From positions 1-13,601 of the forward strand of contig JAMYHX010000756.1 of NCBI GenBank assembly GCA_025529335.1: DNA of 13,601 nt, written 5' to 3'. This document shows positions 1 through 9,700 of this stretch, one piece after another. The stretch comes from Rhizopus sp. PT2906. Its lineage: Eukaryota > Mucoromycota > Mucoromycetes > Mucorales > Rhizopodaceae. Numbering within the stretch: position 1 is the first letter of the stretch; every line of letters begins with the position of its first letter. Below the pieces are notes generated by a model. That model was not told the DNA's origin. It worked only from the letters and a program-made list of their open reading frames with translations, and did not search any database. A program made the position numbers and the translations under genes.

Positions 1-3000
1 GATACCATTGAGTTGAAGAGTACCAATAGACGTATCTGTAGCCGCATTCGTCACACCCTTCAGGCCAAAGGTAGCGCCAGCATTCTTGGTCAAATCAGTA
101 ACGAAAGTTACAAAGTTACCCTGGTTAGACACCTTGAATGGAACGTTGGAAAATGAAGTCGTGACGATATCGCCATTTGTAGTAGCAGGTTCATTGGGAA
201 CAGCAAGGTGGGCTACATCACCATTGTAAGAAACATCCACATCCATGTTGAGCTTGCTGACACCAAGTCTGAAGCCAAAAGGACTCTTGAGTTGTGCCTG
301 GACATTGCTAGAACTGGAAGCAGGAGCCCAAGGATCCTTGGTGAAATCCAACGTGAGTTCCTTCATGGTAACAGCAGGGATAAGCTGAGGCTTGTTAGTT
401 GGACCGGGCAAAATAACATTATCAATAGTCAGTGTCTTGAATGCAGTTGATAACCATCCAACTTCACCGTTGGGACCACTTCCGGATACGCCCTTGACAG
501 AGAGAACACTGCTAGAAGCATTAAGGTAGTTTTCAAAGACTTTGGTTACAGCAGCAATACCTGCAGGATTACCTCTCTGACTTATCAAGGAACCCTGCAT
601 AGACATGGGCGAAGAACCTCGAGGAGGGAATATAGCGTTACCCTTTGATCCAAGTGGACCAAGATCGACATTCTGGAAGTAAGTTTCAAAGACGACTCCA
701 GAGAGATTAAAGCCAACTTGACTTGGGTTGTTGATGTTCGTCTCAGCAGTCAGTACAATAGTGTTGTTAGGGCCATCCTGGGGAAGGTTGAATTCTCGAA
801 TGCTGACAGCATCCTTAAATCCGTTACAACCAGATAAAGTAACAGTCTTATCCATAGAGATACCGGTAAAGGTAAATCCAAGAGCGTTAACAGAGACATC
901 CTTTGTCGTAATTTCCCACACAAAGTTTTGGTTGTTGATCAGATAACTTGAGAACTTGGCCATGTAATCTTGATTGGCAATGGTAAAGGTACCTGTCACA
1001 TCAAAGTTGGCACCAACACCTGCCTTGGCTTGGATTTCAGGCATGCTAACCGTACCCAGAGGCGAACCTTGCCAGTGAACTGTTAAAGGCGTAGGGAAAC
1101 TAATAGCGGCATCCATAGGACCAGTCTTGGTAATGCTACCTTTCATCTGCACAGTAAATTGCTCATTGGTAGGAGCAGACACGATAACAGTTTCGAAGGC
1201 AAGAACAGCACCATCGACAATTTGCTGTACAATCTTTTGACCGACGATAGGAATCAAGTCAAGCACAGAGGCATCGGTTGCGACAGCCACACTGTTTTGA
1301 GAGAAGGCCAAGTCATCAGTGTATTGTCCAATGGTAAGGCCAGAGGATAGAGACAAATCAACCTTAAGAGCCTTCATGGCTTGTAATGTGTAATCAGAGA
1401 TATTGAATCCAGCAAAAGCACTAGGCTCAGGAGCGACGTCCTGTTGACCATCAACATGGAAACCACCGAGACCGAGTAATGCATCAAGAGTCCTTGTGTC
1501 CATATTGGAGTTGACAGCAAGTTCACGGAGCAAATAGGCAATAGCAGCAGGTTCAATGTTCATGTTCATGTTAAGTTCCTGAGACTGAGCAGTTTGCTTC
1601 CCAGGGATAATGAATGGGTTACTGCTAAGATCCTGGTTGATATTTCCGACGGGAGTACCTAGGTAGGTAGCAGCAGCAACGACCTTGGTGATAGACAGAC
1701 CTGCGCTGAAGGGGTTAGCAATCGAGACCTTGACGCCGACGATACCGGTGTTGTTTGTATCAGGATGAACAGTTAAGGCACTGCCTTGAATCAGAGCTGT
1801 TTTGAGACCAGGCAAGGTGGAAGTAATAGTGATAGAGCTCAGGGCTTCGATCAGAGGAGCAATAGCAGTTGAGTTTTCGAAACCAAGGATTTGAACATCA
1901 TTGTTTCCACCCATGACGAAGCTACTAAGCAAGTTTTGACCAACATCAGAGACCTTGGGATTAAAAGAAGCAACAGCATTCACCGTATTGCTGCCTCGGT
2001 TCAACGTGAGGTTACCCAAAGTGACCAAGCCGAGATCGACATCAGAAGCAGCCATTTTGAAGTGAACATCGCCAGTAGTAATTGTCACATCGGAAGGATT
2101 GATCATGGTGACATTGATGCCTAGGATCAAGCCATCTGTGTTACCGCCTGTGACATCAAGAGAATTGATAACAGTGGCAGAGCTGTTTAAGAATTGAAGA
2201 CCTCTGAGACTTGTAGGTACAGAGAAGCTAATACCACCCAAGGTAATGGGACCGATGGGAGTGTTGACCTTGGTAGTAGCATTACCAGCGACGCCAAAGG
2301 TATAGTTATTAGCGGCAGTCAGTGAGTAAACGTATTGGTTAAACTGATCATTGGCACCAGAGATACCAGTGATAGGCGTATTGGTCATACCAAACTTGAG
2401 CGTACCTGCCTTCTGATCGCTCTGAGCGGGTGTGTAAGGTACTTGGATTGTAGCAAATTTCTGAATATCCTTGCTCTTGCCATCATCGTCTAATCCGAGA
2501 GTGATGTTTTGAGTGACTTCTGTAATATTTAATGAGAAGCCAAAGGGAATTTGAAAGTTGGCAACAACATTAGGAGCAGTAGCAATAGGTGCGTAAGGAT
2601 TGGAAGGATCGAACTTCATGTCAATTTGACCCATACTGACTGCCTGAATGATCTGCAGAGGCTTTTCTGCACCAAGGGCAACGTTTAGTTGAACAGTCCT
2701 GAAACCTTCTGACAACCAAGTGACAGGATGAACACCATCAGGAGCACAGGAGATACCTGTTGCAGCTGTAGGCGACATGACACCAGCGACGTAGTTTGAG
2801 AACAGTGTGCTTACTTTGGCAAGAGAATTTGTATCATTCTGAGGAGCGAGTACACCCTTCAAGAGAATGTCATTGTCGCCCTTTTGAAGGTTGACGTTTT
2901 GAGCTGTGACTCTACCCAGAGTGACGCCGTCGTAACCAATCTGTAATTCAATTGTACCCAGCTGCACGCCAATAGGAGAAGGGCTTGTTAAGACGGTGCC

Positions 3001-3647
3001 TAGTTCAACTTGAATACCGCCAGTAGGAGCATCACCAGGTAATTGGAAAGAGGTGATTTTTACATTAGGGAATCCGTCCATACCTAAAATGGAAGCATAA
3101 GTGATGTGCGTAATAATATCGTGTACGACATGTAATACCATTTAGGGTAATCTGCTTATTCAGGTTCACTGTCGCAGTTCTATTAAAAAAGTGGGTTAAT
3201 TGATGTAACGTCAATATATAATGGGAAAATATACCTTGAAAGGGCAGTGATATCTAATTTGCCTACAAGCGTCCATGAGAATTGTTTGACTGCAAGCATA
3301 TCCTTGGTGAATAAAGAGAACGCATTTTGATCCTTAATGATGAAGGGTGTGATAGCATTCAATGTGCCATGACCGCCAGAGATACTTGTATCATTATAAA
3401 GGTAGATTTCACCCAAGACAGTATTGTTATACAAGACTTGAATGGGGTTATGAAACTTTATAGAAGCAGCAAAAGGACCGGTGTTCTTGAGCGAGCTGTG
3501 CATTTCCATATAAAAAGTTGAATTCAGATCATCACCATCACGCTTAGCGTATGTGACTGAATTAAGAGCATCTGGCTTCGAGAACGTGATTTGAGCGGTG
3601 TCGACATCAATAGAGGCTTGGTTCATTAAACTTTGCGCGATCATTGG
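1..3647 (-). repeat. Ancient in-gene tandem duplication of a ~750-residue ectodomain unit
   Basis: Unit 1 begins right after the membrane segment (about 3647 down to 1254). Unit 2 begins at about 1253 and continues to the window edge. Four matched landmarks run in the same order: FPMIAQ at residue 84 against IPIVGQ at 846; NTGPFAASIKF near 139 against KTGPMDAAISF near 888; LNKQITLNGMDGF at 228 against MDKTVTLSGCNGF at 979; and TWLSEGF near 357 against GWLSTAF near 1111. The end of the window (GTLQLNGI) matches GPITLGGI at about residue 513-520. Offsets are 743-762 residues throughout. The copies are diverged, so the duplication is old. Unit 2 lacks the two introns found in unit 1. Confidence 0.75.
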
Positions 3648-3899
3648 AAAAAATACGAAAATGATGAGCAAGACAACAACAATGATGATAATGGCTGACA
3701 AAATCGAACAGATGATCCAATATCTTTTTTGCTTATAGAATGGGCGTTTGGTGGGAACAATAGGCTTTTCAGCATACTCTTCCATCATTTGTCGATCGTC
3801 GTCATGATAGCTCTCTCTGTGAATGTAGTTGTCAGAGTATTGATCTTCGTGAGCAATAGGCTGTCGTTGACCATATGTGTCATATTCAACGCCAGTCAT
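1..3899 (-). CDS. Large DUF3712 / LEA-2-like single-pass membrane protein (C-terminus outside window)
   Basis: Three exons on the minus strand: 3899..3235, 3179..3139 and 3083..1, the last running off the left edge. The introns (3234..3180 and 3138..3084) are 55 bases each, with GT-AG ends, and the frame closes across both. This gives 1,263 residues so far. An in-frame TAA lies directly before the ATG, which fixes the start unless an upstream exon exists. Residues 1-50 are acidic and His/Tyr-rich. A basic stretch (KRPFYKQKRYW) precedes one membrane segment at about 61-84, so the N-terminus should be cytosolic and the rest lumenal or extracellular. The ectodomain is beta-rich and Asn/Thr-rich, with recurring 'NP.. 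VGF/GLxI' and 'LG.V' patterns like those of fungal DUF3712 and plant LEA-2 domains. Residues 85 to about 846 are repeated from about 847 onward. The biochemical role is unknown to me; fungal relatives are annotated only as hypothetical. The family call rests on pattern recognition, not a search. Confidence 0.85.
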
Positions 3900-4085
3900 T
3901 TAAATAACTGATTTTTCTTTAAAAGAGTGGAGTATTATATATTATTGACTGAATATAAGGATAGTAGATAAAGGCTATATAGAAAAAGGGTAAGTTCAAG
4001 GCCGAGAAAAGAAAGTGAAGTGCAACTTACGTTCCCAAAAACGAAAGTAAAGAAATAAGGAGGGAAAAAGAAAAAAAGAGATGAA
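3900..4085 (-). promoter_or_regulatory. Probable promoter and leader of the DUF3712 gene
   Basis: Read on the minus strand, 4080 to about 4003 is strongly pyrimidine-rich, a common feature of fungal promoters and 5' leaders. TATA-like strings lie nearer the ATG: TATATAG at 3981..3975 (about 76 bases upstream) and an AATATATAAT-type string around 3934-3943 (about 35-45 bases upstream). No transcription start can be fixed from the sequence, and in DNA this AT-rich such strings can occur by chance. Confidence 0.35.
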
Positions 4086-5303
4086 CAAATAAGAAAAGCC
4101 ATTGAAGTGGTTTAAATACATTTTCTCTGCCTTTGTCTAACAATTACAAACTTTGACTGAGAAGGATTCACTGACTGAGATATTAACAAACTTGTAACTG
4201 AAGGGAATACAAGCATACTAATGATTTAGGAGTTTTATTATACATGTGAAATACCCACACAACGGAATCTGTCTTTTTAAGGATATTATATGCTCAATCG
4301 ATATCAAATTTGATAACAGCTCTAATAACAGTTTGTTAAATGAATCAAGGCAGTGGTGGTAAGTAATTGGTTTATGCTTGATCTATATTTCTATGTAAAT
4401 CAATATGGTTAGTTGATCCCTGCTACTGTTTATTTTGGTTAGTAGTTTCTTGCTGTTATTTTTATACACTCGTACAAACCCACAAAAGTGTACAAAGGTT
4501 TGTAATTGCGAAGACAAAAGATATCAAAGTAATGCTACTTTCATTACCAGGGCAACTAAAGCAGATCTCTTGGCGTTGTTTTTTCCATAATTTGTCATGG
4601 AAACGCGTTATCTGTTGTAATCTTTAGTTTTGCTTTTCCTTTATCCCCTGAATTTTAACAAAAGGCGATCTTTGTTTATTTTCACCTGTAGTACAAAGCT
4701 TCTTTCAATTATGGAAAGTATGATGGTAGCACAATATGATACAATATAAAGGATATAATCAGCTCAGACCTTCGAATCCTCATGCAAGGATCAAACACGT
4801 CATGGACATGGGAAAATAACTGATGGACACGCTTATAATTAAAGATGTCCTATGGTCTATATGAAGGACAATGATAAAGCAAGATCAAAGTAAACGCAAC
4901 TGATGACACCCGTGACAAGCAGCGCTGTTGTGCATAAAATGAAAACATGACAAAGTCTGCCAAAGATGAGCCTGCGTGAAACTGTGGATTTTCCCACTGT
5001 TATTATATTAAAATCGTGACATGTAAATTTCTTCCTGACTATCATCACTAAGTGATATATATGTGACTATTGGTTACTCCAATGTTGGAGACATTGACTC
5101 CACTTTTCTATTACCGATATGTTCTAATGCCCTTAAGCCAAATTTCCATATATGCACATGTAGCCTCACTGTTTATTTCCTCAATAATACTAGTCTTAAA
5201 CATTAAATGTCTCTGTTACTGTATATGCGAAGAAGATACTATTGAATATAAGAAGAAAAAAGAATGTGTTATTAAACATGTAGAAGGATAAAGAATCGTT
5301 TCA

Positions 5304-5371
5304 TTTTTTTTTTTTACATCTTTTGTTTGCATTCGCTTGGCATGTGTAAAAAGCGTCTGCTAAAAAAAAAA
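5304..5371. repeat. T12 and A10 tracts flanking an 8-base inverted repeat
   Basis: A run of twelve T (5304-5315) and a run of ten A (5362-5371) bracket about 46 bases. Inside, TTTTTACA (5311-5318) is perfectly complementary to TGTAAAAA (5345-5352), leaving a 26-base loop. In this base composition it could be chance, a transcript 3' end, or a remnant of a small non-autonomous element. No target-site duplication was seen. Confidence 0.4.
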
Positions 5372-5856
5372 GTCGACTCATTTTACACCGCCCTATCGAA
5401 ATAAGATCGTTTTCAGCAGCTTCATCAGCAAATAAATAATCAGCTAGAGATAATCATGATAATGCTTTATAATTTTACAATAGAGCATACGTTCTATTTT
5501 ACATTTCATTAACACATCAAATAAGAATAACTTTAATAATAATGGCACAGATTATCACACTGAGGACATTAATCTACTTAATAATAATATTCAGCCCTTC
5601 TTAATAAAGAATTTATTTTGCCCTATCTTAATTGACCATTTTCACTATATAATGATAAATATGACCAATGTAGAATTGGCACACAAATAGCGATCATTTA
5701 AAACTGATGATTAAAAATAAAGAACTCGACACGACTTGTATAAAATAATAGCTGTGATATTAACCTCTTCTGACTTGTTGACATCGGTTCAGATTGAGTT
5801 GATCATTTTAATGCGAGTAATCTATTTCCGAAAATGGTGTACTGATGATGACTTTG

Positions 5857-5870
5857 AAAAAAAAAAAAAA
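5857..5870. repeat. A14 homopolymer tract
   Basis: Fourteen consecutive A in the intergenic region, about 900 bases upstream of the RhoGEF start. Such tracts can exclude nucleosomes in fungal promoters, or could be the tail of an old retroposed transcript; neither is demonstrated here. Confidence 0.6.
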
Positions 5871-6765
5871 GAGGCTGTAGCGTATGACATGTGGAGTGTT
5901 GCACATCAATAAATGTGTACACTGTAGTTCAAACTCCATATATATCCCATATTTAGTATAGGAATGATATCAAATGAATAAGCAAAGAAGGCCAAAGCTG
6001 AACCTGCTTATGTAACAACTAGAATTTTATATAAATAGATTTATATTTTCTATGTATTTTTCCTTTGATAATCTGTATTCAGGACCATATCAAAGTTTAT
6101 CTGTGAGTACAGGGCAGCCGCTAGTATCACTTTTCTTTTTCACAACTTCATATTCTAGCCCCCGTGTTCACTTATACATTCCCCCTTGTATATTGTGTGA
6201 AAAAGATCTAAAAGACATGTAGTGTCATATGATGAAGGTTGCTCCTTTCATCTCATGCCTTTTCTTTGAACAAAAAGCAGGACATTTCATCTCTTTTACG
6301 TTCGTGGCTTTTCTACAAAAAAAGATAACCAAAGAGCAAAGATGACGAAAGCCTTTTTCAAATCCTAATTGTAATACAAATAATACCAAACGGTTAAGCA
6401 GCATTTTTGTAGTTGAGTCAAAACAAAGAGCACTGGCCTCATCAAGCGTTAATCTTGTTGTACATATTATGGAATCGCGACGTGAATACTGCATTAAGTG
6501 TATATCAACTAATTGAAACATAACAGTAAACCTACTACAGACAACTTGAACCTAAAGCATTGAATACTGCTACTCTTAATAGCACAAATCTACCTACTCT
6601 TACAGTACTCAAGGCTCTCTATCTAATGTTTTTATTTACATCACCCTTTGTCCCTTAAATGGATCTGTTGCAGTGAAAAATAATTACTTAACAACTCCGC
6701 ATCAGTGCTTATTTCGTATTTTAAAATGCATAATGCTCACTTTCCTTTATTTGAATAATACCTAA

Positions 6766-9700
6766 ATGTACTCGGAGCCAAGTGCCCAGAGCACAAGCTA
6801 CTATACACACTATTACCCGTATGATAACAATGACAAACAAAGCCAAATAGACGCCTTAAAAAAGTCGATAAGAGAACAAAAAATACTACTTGAAGCAGCA
6901 GAAGCAATGTCCAGCTTACACTCGAGAGAAAGCGATGTTCAGCGCAGTGTGGATGACCTAAAGAAACACATTGCTGCTCTAGATAGAGAAATTGCGCTTA
7001 AAAGACAAGACGACATCGCCACTGGTCGTTCATCATCCGGTAGATCTGGACCTGCTTTCTCACACTCACAATGGTGGTCACGATACCAAATCAATATGCG
7101 ACAACTGGAAGATCTCTTGGACCAAAGGCAGGCACTACTTAAAGAAATCAATTATTTAACTGGGAATAGCTTAAAGCGACTGGAAGAGGAATTATACACT
7201 GAAACAGAGCGTCTAAACACAGCCAAGTTAAAAGCAGCCCGTCTGAAATTATCCACAACACAAGACATCAGTCGAGGATCGTACGACACCATAGGTCTGA
7301 CTGAATCAGAACGTATACGGGCAAAGGCACAGGCTATGGTAGCCGCACGCTTGAGAAAAGATTCTACCTTATCAGAGGACAGCTTGCAAACAGAAGAAGA
7401 AAGTGCAAAGAAGCGATTGGCAATAATTAAGGATCTAACTGACGAAGTAAAAAAGAAGAGGGATGTAGCAGAGGATCTGTTAAGAAGAGATTTATCAGTG
7501 ATCGACCATGATCTGGATGAAGCGTCCAAGGATTTGAGAGAAAGACAGATGTTTGAGCAGGGATTATATATTGATGGCGAAGTTGCACGCTTTATTGAGC
7601 AACTAGGGAAACTTCACGTCTCTGATCGCTCAAGGATCACCCCTTTACCCTTAAACGGTCATTCTAACCGCTCTCTTAATGACTATTCCTTACCTCCACC
7701 TATACCAACTTCGCAGAGGCCAGGAACACCCAGATCAGAGGCAGACATCAAGGCAGAGGCGTTTAGACGCATTCAGGCAAGAAAAGCAATGTTTACCAAA
7801 GGCACACATAGTCCTACGCCAGTAAATGCTTGTAAAAACCCATCAGATGAAATCAGCGATGAAATCAAAGCTTCTCAGGAACGGATGAAGCAAGCAGAGG
7901 CTGAAGCTAGGGCTCACTTGGAAGCAATGCGCGAAAAGCGTAACAAGTTAAGGCAGGAGGCTGCTAAGGCAGAGGAACAGAGGAAAAAGGCTGCGGCAGA
8001 GGCCGCCGCTGCAGCAGAAGCGGAAATGTTGGCTGAGAAGAAACGAAAACAAGAAGAAGAGAGACAGCGTCTGGAAAAGATTAGAAGAGAGCAAGAAGAA
8101 TTACGTGAAAAGCAGGAGCGAGAAAGACTTGCAGAATTAGAAAGAGTACGTAAACAACAGGAAGAACTAGAACGGCTACGAGAAGAGGAACGCAAGAAGA
8201 AGGAGGAGGAAGAACGTGTTGCTGAAGAGATTCGCCAAAGAAAGGCACGCAAGGCTGCTGAGGAAGCGGCAAGAGAGAAGCGACTTCGTAGAGAAGAGAT
8301 TGAACGCCGAGAAAAAGAGATTGAGGCCGCTAGACAAGAAGAACTGAACCGTCGTAAAAAATGGGAAGAAATAGAGCGTCAGAAGCGACTTGAAGAAGAA
8401 CAAGAAGCTGAAAGGCTAAGAAAATTACGAGAGGAAGAAGAGGAAAGATATAAAGAGCAAGAAATTGAATTACAAAGAAAGAAGGAAATAGAAGAGAAGC
8501 TTCAAAAACAGCGTGAACAAGAAGAGGAGCAACAGGAGGCAAACTTACTAGCTGTTCCTGAAGTAACAAGTAAAGTCTCTTCACCCATTACAACAGCAGG
8601 CACAAGTGGATATGGTATTGACATTGAAGATGAAGTCAACTTTAACATAAGCAAGTATTCAACTATGATATTCCCATCAATAATTATTAACGCTCTAGTA
8701 TAGTTTATCGCGTGAAAGCATTATATGAATATCACGGAATTAGAGAAGATGATCTATCTTTCTCTGCTTCTGAGATAATTAAAGCACATCCATCTAAAGA
8801 CAAAGCAAGTGACTGGTGGTATGGCACCTCTCTCTCTACAAATCAAGTAGGTTTTTTCCCTAGGACATACGTAGAAGTTATTGAGGAAGGTAAAGTTGTG
8901 CAAAAGATAACAAATTATTACTTGTGCGATACTCACAAGCTTTGTCACTCTCGGCATTTTAGCTTTTCGGGTCAGAACCTTGTACGAATATGTAAAGACA
9001 CGGCCTGGTGACCTAGGCTTCTCTGAAAATGAAGTGATCGTAGTCCAGCCCTTCCAAGATGAGACTAGTGGCTGGTGGTATGGTACGAATGAAGAAACTG
9101 ACGAGAGCGGATATTTCCCAAAGAGCTATGTAGAAGTTATTGATTCAGGTAATTTGTATTTATTCTAATCAAATAGGCTGCTTATTTTCTTCAATAGCGA
9201 AATCGTTACCTTCCATATCAATCAACGCAACAACTCCTCCTATGTCTATTCCTTTAGTACAGACACCAACGTCTATTCATAATCCTCATGGCCTGGATAC
9301 CTCTGGAGGCACATTCTTAAATGTGAATGATCGAGATGCTCACCGTGGCCTATCTGCGCCCAATACCCCTATTATGAAGAAGACGTCTTTAGAAGTAAAC
9401 AAGGCAGAACTTACAAAACGCCGTAGAGCAGCAAGTAATGTCAGCACCATGAGCAATAGTCGCATTAGCACGCCTACTATTGTGCTTCCTCGACCAGATA
9501 ATGTATCTGAAAATCTAGAGCTTCAAACTTGGTCCAGTACAATGGATGAACTTGAACTAAAGGCCATACCTTCAGAAGAGCGCCAAAGACAAGAAGCAAT
9601 TTTTGAATTGATTGCTACGGAAAGAACCTATTTGAATGACCTTCAGCTAATTGTTAATGTTGGTAACCTCTTTGCAAAGAATATACTTGTTTTACTAATG

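Larger units (their letters stand above)
4086..6765. other. Long AT-rich divergent intergenic region without a convincing gene
   Basis: This region separates two divergently transcribed genes and must hold the upstream control regions of both. It is AT-rich, full of stops in all frames, and has several homopolymer runs. Small open frames exist at 4857..5048 (minus, 63 codons), 5070..5291 (plus, 73 codons) and 6225..6521 (minus, 98 codons). None shows a domain, a plausible splice partner or a recognisable family. I looked for EH-domain exons (the IWxLaD pattern) that could belong to the downstream intersectin-like gene and saw none. I also saw no tRNA, transposase or terminal-repeat structure. 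Confidence 0.6.

Noticed and set aside
4340..4365. ATG followed by six codons and a GTAAGT donor, resembling a tiny first exon on the plus strand
   Set aside because: No downstream acceptor leads into a coding exon before 6766, and joining it to the RhoGEF is not supported by any motif.
4765..4795. CTTCGAATCC, resembling a tRNA T-loop
   Set aside because: No matching T-stem, D-arm or acceptor stem around it.
4893..4965. TGATGA strings resembling C-box motifs (also near 5842 and 6228)
   Set aside because: No paired D box with flanking terminal stem at a plausible distance; hexamers of this kind are expected by chance.
4857..5048. 63-codon minus-strand open frame with a hydrophobic stretch
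   Set aside because: Short, in AT-rich spacer, with no homology that I recognise and no splice partner. The hydrophobic run is what AT-rich DNA commonly encodes.
5070..5291. 73-codon plus-strand open frame ending shortly before the T12 tract
   Set aside because: The composition looks random (Ile, Leu, Cys and a Lys run), with no domain and no supporting promoter or splice sites.
8081..8584. Several minus-strand open frames opposite the charged helix
   Set aside because: Shadows of the Glu/Lys/Arg-rich coding strand, which reads as Ser/Phe/Leu-rich peptides on the other strand.
8615..8703. Alternative first intron of the RhoGEF (donor 8615 GTATTG, acceptor 8703)
   Set aside because: The frame also works, but 8655..8698 keeps the acidic segment before the SH3, gives NIVYRVKALYEY as a natural lead-in and is closer to the usual intron size. 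Not fully excluded.
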